Shown piece after piece: positions 44,107 to 53,619 of a stretch of DNA of 64,000 nt. Within the stretch, counting starts at the first letter, position 1. Each line of letters opens with the position of its first letter. The notes beneath the pieces were generated by a model, which ran no database searches, was not told the origin of the DNA, and was given only the letters and a program-made list of their open reading frames with translations. Source of the DNA: Lachnospiraceae bacterium (GTDB taxonomy: Bacteria; Bacillota; Clostridia; Lachnospirales; Lachnospiraceae); assembly GCA_022796795.1 (NCBI GenBank), contig JAAWJI010000003.1, positions 62,001 through 126,000 on the forward strand, given 5' to 3'. The position numbers were made by a program, and so were the translations under genes.

Positions 44107-45138
44107 CTAGCTCTCCCGCACCCATCCGTTATTTTCTGTCTTCCCAAATCCGCATCCCGGCTGGGCATAGAAATAGGCCAGAATGGTGGGATCTATATTG
44201 CAGATATCGCTGAAGCCTATCATGGAAATATTCTCCACCTCATTGATATATTCCTCCGTCTCATCGCCCACGAAAAAGCGCCAGCCGCTGTCCGGAAAAT
44301 CCTCCAAAGCCTGCTCACGGTACATATAGCCGATTCGCTCCTCCTGAAGGGCTTTCTTGGTGATCAGACAGCCTGGATTAACCCCCAAAAGGTTCGCCCA
44401 CTCCCGCTTTTTGGGAACATACCAGCCGTTTTTCTGCCAAACTCCTCCCGGAGCAAACAGATGGCGGACCAGGTTCAGATTCAGTTGGAAAAAGCTCTCC
44501 AGATCCTCCTCATACATTCTCATAAAATAGACAGCCCCGCAAAGGCAGCTCACAGCGTATTCCTGGAAGGAATGATAAAACACCTGGGCCTGGCGCACCC
44601 AGGGATCTGTCAGCTCCCAGAATTCCTCTTCCGAAAGGATTCCGCAGGCCACAGCCTTCCGACACAACCCGATTTTTTCATTGATGTCCCAGGCATAAAA
44701 GCCTTTCTCCCCAAGAATAGGGTAAAAGACCTGTGCGCTGTCTCGACATTCCAGGAAGAATCGGCGCCCTTCCTCTGTCAGATCCTTCAGATCCATAAGA
44801 GGCGCCCCTACCCAGAAGGACAAAAACTGTTCATATTGGGTGCTGGAGGAAAATTCCCGCCTGCATGCTTCCAGCAGGGAAGATTTATCGGAAATCCCAT
44901 ACATTTGATGCAGATGCTCCCGGGCTTTTGCCGCGTCCGCCTCTGTCCTGCAATGAAAAAGACTTTCATATCCCATATGTTCTGGAATTCCCGGCACCTT
45001 TCTGCAAGTAGAAATACCGCTTAAGAGCAGGGTAAACTGCTTCCGGTCCGTCTCTCCAGGCTGCGGAACCGAAACCTGGGCCAGCTCCTCCTTATATGCA
45101 GCAATCGCCTCTGTAATCCTTGACAATATCTCTTTCAT
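44107..45138 (-). CDS. DUF1266 and DUF2185 (Imm33-like) fusion protein
   Basis: The start at 45138 (MKEILSRITEAIAAY) gives 343 residues and has a GGATAG-type site. A further-upstream start is possible but unsupported. The middle part has the DUF1266 pattern YAWDINEKIGLCRKAVACG followed by SEEEFWELTDPWVRQA. The C-terminal ~90 residues match DUF2185: GCLITKKALQEE, GWRFFVGDETEEYIN and PTILAYFYAQPGCGF. DUF2185 is also described as immunity protein Imm33, so a role in toxin immunity is possible. No toxin gene is adjacent. Confidence 0.82.
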   Translation of the reverse strand: MKEILSRITEAIAAYKEELAQVSVPQPGETDRKQFTLLLSGISTCRKVPGIPEHMGYESLFHCRTEADAAKAREHLHQMYGISDKSSLLEACRREFSSSTQYEQFLSFWVGAPLMDLKDLTEEGRRFFLECRDSAQVFYPILGEKGFYAWDINEKIGLCRKAVACGILSEEEFWELTDPWVRQAQVFYHSFQEYAVSCLCGAVYFMRMYEEDLESFFQLNLNLVRHLFAPGGVWQKNGWYVPKKREWANLLGVNPGCLITKKALQEERIGYMYREQALEDFPDSGWRFFVGDETEEYINEVENISMIGFSDICNIDPTILAYFYAQPGCGFGKTENNGWVRES

Positions 45139-45352
45139 CTGTCTATCCTCTCCCGCACTGTTCATTTTTCGCCTGTCCACTATCCAGGGAATCCGTCTGC
45201 AAAAGGGATCTGATTCCCTGTACAACAAGGACTCCAAAGGCCTGGGGCTGGCACTATTCCTGTAATTACGTACAGTATAGCATACTCCCTTAAAAATTTA
45301 CAAGCTTTTGTGTGACAAAGAAAGGCTGTTCTGCCAGCTGCACAGTCTGAGG

Positions 45353-46006
45353 TTAACACCGTTCCATTAGCCTTACATAGAATTCCACAGTTTTCACCAG
45401 AGTCGCCACGGGTACCCGCTCATTATTTCCGTGAATCATCCCCCGCTCTTCCCTGGACAGCTTCATGGCCGAGAATTTATACACCCGGTCCGTAATCCGG
45501 CTGTAATACCAGGAATCACTGCAAGCCATCATCAGATAAGGCGCTACCAGGGCTTTCTTCCAGGTATCGGCAACCGTCTGACAGAGAATCTGCCACTCCT
45601 TACAGGAAGTGTCAGATTCCGGCGAGGGATTTCTTCCCTCATAGACCGTAACCTCAATCCTGGGATTATTTACCACCTTTTCCAGATAATTCCTGGCTGA
45701 CTCCACCGTGTCCCTTCCGATTAACCGCAGATTCATTCCCACGGAAGCTTTGGGCGGGATGACGTTAAAGGCTTTTCCGCCCTCCATTTTTGTCATAGCG
45801 CAGGAAGTCCGCAGCATGGCGTTTAGCTCTCCTCCGGACTTCCTGCAAACCCTGTCAAACAATCCCTCAAAGCACCAGAGATTGGCAAACAGAAGCTTAT
45901 AGGCAAAGGTGGAATGACGTCCCAGGGTATCCAGCATCTCCCGTACCGGCTTTGTCAGCTGCCGGGGGAAGGGATGATTCTCCACATCCACCACCGCCTG
46001 GGCCAA
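45353..46006 (-). pseudogene. C-terminal fragment of an M20-family carboxypeptidase
   Basis: About 217 residues correspond to the second half of an M20 metallopeptidase (CPS1-like). The dimerisation-domain segment [18 protein letters not shown] and the C-terminal [20 protein letters not shown] are readable. The N-terminal half with the HxD and DExG zinc ligands is missing. The sequence starts abruptly in [14 protein letters not shown] with no ribosome-binding site, and nothing matching the missing half lies upstream. It is a truncated relic. Confidence 0.8.
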
Positions 46007-46121
46007 CTCGCAAAAGTGTACTGTTTGGATGAAAACTCATAGTATCCCCCTCTCATTTGTTAAAATAATCTTGCCATGGACAAGTTGTTACCTTCCTGTG
46101 CGGAAGAAACCATTCCTTTCC

Positions 46122-47627
46122 CTATCTCTCTACAAGAAGTCCCGGCTTCCCCGGATCCACGCAGATGCTGTCTATCACTGCTTTCTCCGCCGGATCATAG
46201 ACTAACAGATGGATTCCTGCTCCCGCTGCAGCATATTCCCCATGATTTATTTTCATGGAGTAGGCATAGGGCTCCTCCTCCGACTGGGGCCTGGAAAGGG
46301 ACAGCTCATAGGCTGATCCGTCCGGCAGCGACCCGTAAAGATCCGTAATGCCGATTCCTGCCTGCCAGGCCAGGATCTGGGAATTTCCCTCCCCCTCTGA
46401 CCCGGAGGCGCCTGCCCAGGGGTTCAGGACCGCGGCATATTCAATGCCTGCGGTGCAAATAGTAAGGTCCAGACCCAGCCAGCCTAACTGTTCCTGCACA
46501 GGCTTTGGCAGCCTGGAAAAGGCCACGGAGCTGTCGGTGGCGAAAACCAGGACGCAGTTCTTGGGTAAAAGCTCCAGCCAGGAGGTAAATTCTGTACAGG
46601 TGGCCAGCTTAGCGTTTGCTGCCTTCCGCTCATAGACGGGCAGAAGCTGTTCCAGGTGGGCGTAGAGGGGATCTCCTCTTCTGTCTGGAATCTCGTATTG
46701 TGTGAAAAGATACCGCCCCAGGTAGGCCCCCAGCTTTTCCGCCCCATAGATATTCAGGTGGCTTGCGTCCCGGGCGTCGTTGGCATACGAAAAATCCATT
46801 TCCTCCAACAGCTTGGGATCATTAAAATCCAGGAAGGGAATGTGATAATCCTGGGCCGTCTGGGAAGCCAGGTTGTGCTTTCCCGAGTTCCAGCCTGCGC
46901 GAGGAGTTTTTACAAGGATCAGAGAGATTCCCTGATCCTGACACAGCCTAATGATTTTTTCCAGGTAGAGCGCGGCCTCCGGGGCTGGCGTCTCCGGCTC
47001 CATTTCCGGCTCTGGCTCTGTTCCCTCGTATGGAATTTCACAGGTGCCGGAAGACGCCACAAAGCCCAGACAGGGATCTGTTTTATCCCTGGTGAGATAG
47101 GTAAAATCCTGGCTTTCCAGTTCCTCCCAGCGGGAATGATAGTTTCCCAGAGGCAGGACATAATTCAGGAGAGACAGGGTGGGGTCTCCCTCACAATGAT
47201 TTTTTACAGCCTCCCATTTTACCCCGGACCAGTGCATATAGTCGAAAGCTTTCCGGTAGGAGGCCTCGCTGTTCTCATGGAGAAGCTCATTGATATCCAG
47301 AACCGCGGCCATAGGCTTCTGGGTGCGCAGAATTTCCCGCAGCCAGTAATAGGTGGCATAGAGGGGCTGCTCCTCCGTGCCAAAGGCATAGGCGGAAATG
47401 CCGTACTGGGCATACAGTTCCATGGGGGACAGGCCCATAATGGTCTGGCTGCTGCCCAGGAACACCACGTCCACGCTGTTATCCGGCAATTCGTAAAAAC
47501 CATCCACGATCCGGGTACTCTGCCAGGTTCCGTACCACTTAGGAATGCAAATGACGGTTAAAAGCTGAAAAAGCAATGCGGCCAGCACCAGGAAGGAGGC
47601 GCTCCGCATGAGTTCTCTCTTGCTCAT
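46122..47627 (-). CDS. SGNH-hydrolase-like protein of a MBOAT cluster
   Basis: A 501-residue exported protein. One N-terminal helix (FLVLAALLFQLLTVICI) is followed by an SGNH-type domain. The Ser block is VVFLGSSQTIMGL (about residue 57) and the Asp/His block is DASHLNIYGAEKLG. A Pro/Glu linker (EPEPEMEPETPAPE) interrupts the domain. The C-terminal ~150 residues resemble the interleukin-like EMT inducer module seen on some bacterial surface proteins, though this is tentative. It is DltD-like in position, directly after the MBOAT gene. The start follows AAGGAA. Confidence 0.8.
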   Translation of the reverse strand: MSKRELMRSASFLVLAALLFQLLTVICIPKWYGTWQSTRIVDGFYELPDNSVDVVFLGSSQTIMGLSPMELYAQYGISAYAFGTEEQPLYATYYWLREILRTQKPMAAVLDINELLHENSEASYRKAFDYMHWSGVKWEAVKNHCEGDPTLSLLNYVLPLGNYHSRWEELESQDFTYLTRDKTDPCLGFVASSGTCEIPYEGTEPEPEMEPETPAPEAALYLEKIIRLCQDQGISLILVKTPRAGWNSGKHNLASQTAQDYHIPFLDFNDPKLLEEMDFSYANDARDASHLNIYGAEKLGAYLGRYLFTQYEIPDRRGDPLYAHLEQLLPVYERKAANAKLATCTEFTSWLELLPKNCVLVFATDSSVAFSRLPKPVQEQLGWLGLDLTICTAGIEYAAVLNPWAGASGSEGEGNSQILAWQAGIGITDLYGSLPDGSAYELSLSRPQSEEEPYAYSMKINHGEYAAAGAGIHLLVYDPAEKAVIDSICVDPGKPGLLVER

Positions 47628-47677
47628 GTTCTGATTCCTTCTCTTCTATTACATAAGGGTGACACATATCCTTGCCT

Positions 47678-49162
47678 CTAAAATTTCTGGTAAATAAAGG
47701 ATGCCGCGTCATAGTCGCCGCCGTAGCACCCAAAAAGGAGAACCGCCGCAAACAACAACAGATAGATCCCCCAGCGACAGACCAGGTTTTGGGCTGCAAT
47801 GGCCGGACGAATCTTTATTTTCTGCTTGCATACGGAAATCAAAAGCACAAGCAGCAAGGACAACAGGGACAGTACCCAATCCTGTGCGGGCATCAAAAGG
47901 AACAGGGAATGATCAAAGAGTATCTGGGGATTCCAGACTGTTCCCATGGATTCCAACAGGGACAGGGCTCTTTTCAGGCTGGGAGCCCGGAAGAATACAA
48001 AACCCAGGTTTACCAGGAAAAAAGTGCGCAGCATCTGAAACAGCCGCCATCCGGCTGTTTTTGTGGGGATATGAAAAGCGGTGACGAGCCGTTTCCCTAG
48101 GGGAGCGAGGAGCTCTCCTGACACAATGTAAAACCAGTGGAGAAGACCGGAGCCTACAATGAAATTCCAGCTTCCTCCATGCCACATTCCCACAGAAAAC
48201 CATAAGACCAGCATGCCCGTATAAAGAGGCAGCTTTTTCCCGCGCTTCTTTCCGAAACGCCCTTTGCTCCAGTCCAGAAACCGGATCCACAGGGAGGATT
48301 TCTGCAAGGGATAAAAGAGATAATCCTTAAACCAGGCTCCCAGCGTCATATGCCAGCGGCGCCAGTATTCGGAAATGCTGCGGGAAAAATAGGGGCAGTC
48401 AAAGTTTTCCGGCAAGGTGATTCCCAGGATCTGGGAGGCCCCCAGCACAATATCCATGCAGCCGGAAAAATCCATATACAGCTGGAAGGCAAAACAGACC
48501 GTGGCAATTCCCACATACCAGCCGGGATATAGGGGAAATCTGTTATAAACCAGGTTTACTGCCCCGGCCAGCCGCTCTGCAATCACAAGCTTTTTGAAAA
48601 AGCCCCAGAGCACACGCTGAGCCCCATAAGTCAGATTTTCGTAGGAAAAGGAATGAGGAGTAAACAGCTGCTCCTTCATGGCCGGATAGCGGGTGATGGG
48701 CCCTGATATCATCTGGGGAAAATACCCGGCAAACAGGGCGTGCTTTGCCAGATTTTTCTGGGCGGGGAGTACCCCCCAGGACACGTCGATCACATAGCCC
48801 AGGATGTTCATGGTATAGAAAGAAATCCCCAAGGGCGCCAGAGATCCAAAGGGGGCCGAAAATCCGAAAAAGCGGATGTATTTCAGCAAAAACAGCGGAA
48901 AAAGGGTGAGAATCACCAGCGCTGCTGTGAACATTCTCCGCTTTTTGGAGCCTTCCGGACACCGGTCCACCCAAAGAGCTCCCAGCCAGGTAACCAGGAT
49001 TCCGTACAACAAAAAGGCCAGCGCGCCTGTGCCGCCGGAACAGGCGTAAAAGACCAGGCTGGCAACCAAAAGAACCGCCCACTGGAAGCGTTTGGGCAGG
49101 ATATAATAGACCAGCACAGTGGCCAGCAAAAAACATAAAAAAGAAAAGGATGTGAGTGTCAT
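47678..49162 (-). CDS. MBOAT-family O-acyltransferase (DltB/AlgI-like), second copy
   Basis: A 494-residue polytopic acyltransferase. Motifs: GYFPQMISGPITRYPAMKEQ, YMDFSGCMDIVLGASQILG, ENFDCPYFSRSISEYWRRWH and the catalytic His in SVGMWHGGSWNF. It belongs to a cluster with an FkbH-like protein, an acyl carrier protein and an SGNH protein. It should accept an acyl group from the carrier protein and pass it to the outside. It differs clearly from the MBOAT protein at 7.6-9.0 kb. Confidence 0.92.
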   Translation of the reverse strand: MTLTSFSFLCFLLATVLVYYILPKRFQWAVLLVASLVFYACSGGTGALAFLLYGILVTWLGALWVDRCPEGSKKRRMFTAALVILTLFPLFLLKYIRFFGFSAPFGSLAPLGISFYTMNILGYVIDVSWGVLPAQKNLAKHALFAGYFPQMISGPITRYPAMKEQLFTPHSFSYENLTYGAQRVLWGFFKKLVIAERLAGAVNLVYNRFPLYPGWYVGIATVCFAFQLYMDFSGCMDIVLGASQILGITLPENFDCPYFSRSISEYWRRWHMTLGAWFKDYLFYPLQKSSLWIRFLDWSKGRFGKKRGKKLPLYTGMLVLWFSVGMWHGGSWNFIVGSGLLHWFYIVSGELLAPLGKRLVTAFHIPTKTAGWRLFQMLRTFFLVNLGFVFFRAPSLKRALSLLESMGTVWNPQILFDHSLFLLMPAQDWVLSLLSLLLVLLISVCKQKIKIRPAIAAQNLVCRWGIYLLLFAAVLLFGCYGGDYDAASFIYQKF

Positions 49163-49202
49163 ATACCGTATGCTCCCTTTGGCAGAATTATGCCTGGATT
49201 TC

Positions 49203-49583
49203 TCATTCCTGTTCCAGCAGTTCCAAAAGGCCCAGCTCTGTCATGAGAAAGGCCACCCGCCGCATGGAAAACAGCACGGCCTCCTTGGGCTCTGAGACCA
49301 CAAGGGCCCCCTGTTCTTCAAAATGCCGAATACTCTCCTCCAGATCTGCGGTTTCATAGCAAGTGTGATAGAGAAACTGCCGCTTTTTTACTCGTCCTGC
49401 CACGACCGGACCGGTAATGAGCTCCATGCGGGAACCATCCTCCAGAGTCACCATGCAAAGGCTGGCGTCCTGTTTTTCGTCGTATACAGTTTCGCTGACC
49501 TCACGGACCGGAAACAAAGCCCGGACATAAGCCAGGGCTTCCCCCATGTCTGCGGAAGCAATTCCAATATGATGAAAAATCAT
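49203..49583 (-). CDS. VOC-family (glyoxalase/epimerase-like) protein
   Basis: A 126-residue vicinal-oxygen-chelate protein, similar in layout to methylmalonyl-CoA epimerase. MIFHHIGIASADMGEAL gives the first metal His. A Glu in RMELI and further ligands in FLYHTCYE follow. It is encoded between the carrier protein and MBOAT genes. It could epimerise or modify the acyl group on the carrier, but that is a guess. The start follows GGGAGG. Confidence 0.82.
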   Translation of the reverse strand: MIFHHIGIASADMGEALAYVRALFPVREVSETVYDEKQDASLCMVTLEDGSRMELITGPVVAGRVKKRQFLYHTCYETADLEESIRHFEEQGALVVSEPKEAVLFSMRRVAFLMTELGLLELLEQE

Positions 49584-49595
49584 AGAAACCTCCCG

Positions 49596-49835
49596 TTAAA
49601 CCCGCTCTGCAATGAGATCCGCCATGGCTCCCACATTTTTCATGCCGGTAACCTCTCCCATGGAAAACTTCATGCCGAAATGCCGCTCCACGGCCACAAT
49701 GAGATTGATATGCTCCAGGCTGTCCCAGTCCTCAATATCTTCCGCCGTGGTGTTTTCCTCCACGACAATGGTTTCATCGTCAAATACATCCTGAAATACT
49801 TCGTTTAATCCCTCAAAAATCTCTTCTCTTGTCAT
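49596..49835 (-). CDS. Acyl carrier protein of the FkbH/MBOAT cluster
   Basis: A 79-residue carrier protein. The phosphopantetheine site is Ser39 in EDWDSLEHINLI. ATG 49835 overlaps the FkbH-like stop by 4 bp, so the two are translationally coupled. That coupling marks the FkbH-like protein as its loading enzyme. It is not the fatty-acid-synthesis ACP, whose genes are elsewhere. Confidence 0.92.
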   Translation of the reverse strand: MTREEIFEGLNEVFQDVFDDETIVVEENTTAEDIEDWDSLEHINLIVAVERHFGMKFSMGEVTGMKNVGAMADLIAERV

Positions 49836-51619
49836 GTGCCTTCTACCACCTTTATCACTTGATTTTTCTTTTCCCAAAAATCTGTCAGGGAAAGTTCCCA
49901 GACCGTATCCCCCTGTTCATTTTCTGCAATTTTCCCAAAGCCCTGCAGGCTGTAAAAGTCTTTCACCATGGCGTTTTTTGCCGTGGGATAATAGTAGCCG
50001 CGAAGCTTCCGGATTCCCAAAGCCCGGCTTCGTTCCACCAGGGTATCCAGCATGGCATCCTCCATCTGGCGTTTCAGGACCCGGCAGCTCATGATCCAAA
50101 GCTCCAGGTGCAGGATCTCCTCCTCCTTGCGGCCGATAACCACAGACACAACCCCGTTGTCCCCGAAGCGGTCGGTAAGCTTTCCGTAAAGGGTCAGATA
50201 CCGGGAATCCCTGGCAATCCGGGTGATCTCATCCTGGGTATAGCGCCGGGTGGTTAGATTGAACTGGTTGCTCTTATTGGTCAGCTGGGCAATGCGGGCC
50301 AGGTAGATGGGAATAAAGCTTTGGATTTCCGCCTCCATGTTCAGGGAACGCAGAAAATCCTCGTAGTTAGAAAAGGCAGCCTGCTGCCGGGAGCGCTGCA
50401 TATTTTCCCGGTACATTTCATGGCGTTTCAGATCATCCTGGGAAAGCCCGGTAGTCTCGAAAAATCCGGACCGGTCCAGAAGCTGAATGGCCTCCTCCGG
50501 TTTTTGAAGCTTGGGGACAGAAACCTCCGGAAGCTGCTCCTTTACCAGGGCCTGCTCTGCCGGATTGTCGTCCAGAAAAACCAGGCTTTCCGGAAGCAGG
50601 TTCAACTCCTGAGCGATTTCCCGGAAATTCTCATCCTTGGGGGACCAGTTGGCCTTGATAAGGATAAAATCCTCCGGCTTTAGGGGGGCGTCGGGATGCT
50701 TCAGGCCTGCCAATGCATTTTCCATATCGTTTTTGGAATTTACATTCAGCAGGATACCAGAATTTTTCAGCTCCTTCAAATATTGCTGAAATTCCGTGTA
50801 AGCCTGTCCGGCGGGAGTTTCCTGTCCAATAGCCAGATTTTCCGGCCCTTCATCTCCCACCACCCCGCCCCACAGGGTATTGTCCAGATCCAGCACCAGT
50901 CCCTTTTTGTTCCGGCCCAGAGCAGATTTTATGATTTTGCTTATCTCAAAGGACAGCTCCGGGATAAAGGGCACGGCCAGAGCGTATTTGTACATATACC
51001 AGTAAAAGGGATCCTGCCAGGCATCCAGACCGCATCGGGCGCTTATATACTGCAGATCCAGGAGATAAAAGCCCTCATGGGAACGGGCGTAGGCGGCAAA
51101 CCGCTCATTCAGACGGTTCAGGAAGGATACCCGTCCCTGCCTGTACACAGCATCCTGATTTCCCAGCAGGCGATAGGAGGGAAATTCGAAATTATTCTGA
51201 ATCATGGGACAGTGATACTGGTCCTTCAGCCGTTCCCACATGGCTTCAAACCGCTGGTATTCCCCGTCCAGTAGGTCTTCTGTCTCCTGCTGCGAGGCGT
51301 TGGCCGCCGGATAGGCAGTTATATTGCGGTTTGTGGTATACAGATAGATAAAATCCGGGGCAAAGGCCTCCAGTTTGGGGTTGGGAAACATAGCATCCTG
51401 ATAATACTGATTGTATTCGGACTCATAAAATTCTGCCTGAATTCCCTGATTCAGCAAAAAGAGATCCAGGATCAACAGAATGTCATGGGTGGTAGAACCA
51501 CCCAGAACAGCAATTTTCTTTTTCAGAAAATCGGATCGTCCGGCAATGAGCTCCCGCCGGATACTTTTTTTCTTTTTTAGAATCCACTGACTGTCAAAGG
51601 GATATTCCAGCTCCTTCAT
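49832..51619 (-). CDS. FkbH-like HAD-IIIC protein with GNAT-type C-terminus
   Basis: A 595-residue enzyme. Residues 30-230 resemble an SGNH-like N-terminal part (IAVLGGSTTHDILLILDLFL). The HAD domain starts LVLDLDNTLWGGVVGDEG (242-259), with a later LVFLDDNPAEQALV. The C-terminal ~170 residues (from about 425) are acetyltransferase-like (RIAQLTNKSNQFNLTTRRY). FkbH proteins load glyceryl units from 1,3-bisphosphoglycerate onto a carrier protein. Gene order FkbH-ACP-VOC-MBOAT-SGNH points to export of a glycerate-derived or similar group to a surface polymer. Confidence 0.9.
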   Translation of the reverse strand: MKELEYPFDSQWILKKKKSIRRELIAGRSDFLKKKIAVLGGSTTHDILLILDLFLLNQGIQAEFYESEYNQYYQDAMFPNPKLEAFAPDFIYLYTTNRNITAYPAANASQQETEDLLDGEYQRFEAMWERLKDQYHCPMIQNNFEFPSYRLLGNQDAVYRQGRVSFLNRLNERFAAYARSHEGFYLLDLQYISARCGLDAWQDPFYWYMYKYALAVPFIPELSFEISKIIKSALGRNKKGLVLDLDNTLWGGVVGDEGPENLAIGQETPAGQAYTEFQQYLKELKNSGILLNVNSKNDMENALAGLKHPDAPLKPEDFILIKANWSPKDENFREIAQELNLLPESLVFLDDNPAEQALVKEQLPEVSVPKLQKPEEAIQLLDRSGFFETTGLSQDDLKRHEMYRENMQRSRQQAAFSNYEDFLRSLNMEAEIQSFIPIYLARIAQLTNKSNQFNLTTRRYTQDEITRIARDSRYLTLYGKLTDRFGDNGVVSVVIGRKEEEILHLELWIMSCRVLKRQMEDAMLDTLVERSRALGIRKLRGYYYPTAKNAMVKDFYSLQGFGKIAENEQGDTVWELSLTDFWEKKNQVIKVVEGT

Positions 51620-51635
51620 CTTCTGTATACTCCGC

Positions 51636-52892
51636 CTATTCGTTTTCTCTGGAATTTATTTTAGCAGACTCCGGGCTGTTTTGCAACTCTTGCCACTGCT
51701 CTGCCAGACTTTTCCGCAGCTTTTTCCGAGTCAGCTCCACCAAATGAAGCCTGGTCATATCCATGACAAGAGCCTTGACCGGATCCTTTTTCAGCTCTTC
51801 TGCCAGAAGAGTCAACAGATCCTCCTGATCTTCTTCGCTCTCCATATCAATAAAGTCAATGATAATAATGCCGGAGAGATTGCGGAGACGCAGCTGCCGG
51901 GCCGTCTCCAGGGCAGCCTCCCGGTTGATTTTCCGGTATGTCTGCTGCTTTTTCTTTCCGCCCTCGTATTTTCCCGTGTTTACATCCACCACGGTCAGGG
52001 CCTCTGTGGGCTGGATCACCAGGTACCCTCCGGATTTCAGCCACACACGTTCCCGCAGCGCCTCCTCCAAAGCTTTTTCCAGGCTGTAAAGCTTATGGAG
52101 GGGAAGCTGCCGGTCCTCATAGAGGCCTAGCTTATTCAGATCCTCTGGTTGAAAGGCCAGAAGATATTCCCGAATCTGCTCCCAGAGCTTGGGATCATCG
52201 GTGAGGATCCGGGACAGGGTTCCTTCCCGCGCAGAACGTAAGGCGGACAAGAAGGGAGGCTCCTCCTGGTAGAGAAGGCTGAAACAGGTGCGGCTCTTTC
52301 CCTTTTCCAACACAGATTTCCAGGTCTTTTCAAGGCGGTCCAATTCCTTTTTAAGAACCTCCTCTCCGGCGTCCCTGGCGTTGGTCCGGGCAATGAGACC
52401 ATAGGTGCCATCCCAGAGAGGGGTAAGAAGACGCAGAAGCCGCTCCCTGGAATCACTATCCAGCTTTCCGGATATGCCGATTTTTCTATTCTGACTGGTG
52501 AGTACCAGATATTTTCCGGGAAAATTCAGGTTACAGGTTACGGCAGGAGCCTTGGTTTTTAAGGCCTCCCGACATACCTGAACAATCAGCTCATCCCCGG
52601 GAACCAGAGGTTTTTTCGTGTTGGGATTAAGCCGATTCACAAGCAGGGGGGAAGGATTTTCCTGGAGGGAGAAATAGCAGATCTGCCCTTCCCCGATCTC
52701 CACAAAGGCGGCTCCAATCTGGGGAGCCAGATTTTTTACCTTTCCGATATAGATATTGCCCAGCAAAGAAGGATTCTTTGCCGGTTCCAGGGAAAGCTCC
52801 ACAGCCCTTCCCTCCTCTGTGAGAGCTGTTAAAATCCCTTTTTGGGTTTCTTTAGGCCAGCGGGTAATGATTACTTGTCGGTTTTGTTCCAT
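51636..52892 (-). CDS. rng: Ribonuclease E/G family protein
   Basis: Endoribonuclease of the RNase G/E family, 418 residues from ATG 52892 (MEQNRQVIITRW). An S1-like part near the N-terminus (NIYIGKVKNLAPQIGAAFVEIG) is followed by the catalytic core. The active-site motif is GGYLVIQPTEALTVVDVNTG, and the later GIIIIDFIDM supplies the second metal-binding Asp. The Zn-link region of E. coli RNase E is absent. It follows the TIGR03936 gene directly. In many Clostridia rplU comes next; here an FkbH-like gene does. Confidence 0.9.
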   Translation of the reverse strand: MEQNRQVIITRWPKETQKGILTALTEEGRAVELSLEPAKNPSLLGNIYIGKVKNLAPQIGAAFVEIGEGQICYFSLQENPSPLLVNRLNPNTKKPLVPGDELIVQVCREALKTKAPAVTCNLNFPGKYLVLTSQNRKIGISGKLDSDSRERLLRLLTPLWDGTYGLIARTNARDAGEEVLKKELDRLEKTWKSVLEKGKSRTCFSLLYQEEPPFLSALRSAREGTLSRILTDDPKLWEQIREYLLAFQPEDLNKLGLYEDRQLPLHKLYSLEKALEEALRERVWLKSGGYLVIQPTEALTVVDVNTGKYEGGKKKQQTYRKINREAALETARQLRLRNLSGIIIIDFIDMESEEDQEDLLTLLAEELKKDPVKALVMDMTRLHLVELTRKKLRKSLAEQWQELQNSPESAKINSRENE

Positions 52893-52893
52893 T

Positions 52894-53619
52894 CTACTCG
52901 ATCTCCTGTCCCAGCTCTTCCAGGGAGACCAGCGCCGGTTCTCCCTGGCAGGCTCCCTTTGCAGCATTGGTTTGCAGGGCGTAAAGCTCCATTCGGTGCA
53001 AGAGCAGGATAAGGGGATCAAAAGGCTGGGAGAGAAAGGCAAAAAAGGCTTCCATCACAAGCTCCGGCTTAATGTTAGCCACGCTTCCCGCGGACAGACA
53101 GAGAAAAATACCGTCCTCCTGAATAAAAGCTTTATAGATGAGAGGTCGGATATCCAGCTCCCGTTCTGATTTCTTTCCCTTTTTTAGCACCAGGATCTCC
53201 GGCTGGGCCAGAAAATCGGCAAATGCCTGCTGCCAGCCCTCTTCCGGTTCGCTTCCGGGCCGGAACCCCACCTTATAATCGGCTGCTGCCACCAAAGACA
53301 TGGCATTCTGGGATTTCTCCTCCGAAATCTGCCGGAAGGACCGGACCTCCACGCCATCAGCCATGACCTCATTGAGACGGCGCACGCAGTCTGCAGAGGA
53401 GAGAACCGATTCTACCTCAAGATCCAGATATTCTCCGTCGCTGGTAATGCCTACGCCCAGAGGCTGGGCAAAGGACATGATCATGTGGGGGCTGAAACCG
53501 CCGGAATAGCATACTGGAATGCCTGCCCTTCGCAAAGCTTTCTGAAAATAGCGCATCATATCCAGATGGCCGATGAACTTCATCTCCCCATACTTGCAGA
53601 ATTTAATTCGGATTTTCAT
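52894..53619 (-). CDS. TIGR03936-family radical-SAM-associated protein (DUF2344)
   Basis: A 241-residue protein. The N-terminus KIRIKFCKYGEMKFIGHLDM and YSGGFSPHMIMSFAQPLGVG are family signatures. It is always found next to the TIGR03960 radical-SAM protein and is often fused to it. Here the two genes overlap by 4 bp. Their shared role is thought to be RNA or ribosome related but is not established. The next gene, RNase G, starts 1 bp away. Confidence 0.93.
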   Translation of the reverse strand: MKIRIKFCKYGEMKFIGHLDMMRYFQKALRRAGIPVCYSGGFSPHMIMSFAQPLGVGITSDGEYLDLEVESVLSSADCVRRLNEVMADGVEVRSFRQISEEKSQNAMSLVAAADYKVGFRPGSEPEEGWQQAFADFLAQPEILVLKKGKKSERELDIRPLIYKAFIQEDGIFLCLSAGSVANIKPELVMEAFFAFLSQPFDPLILLLHRMELYALQTNAAKGACQGEPALVSLEELGQEIE

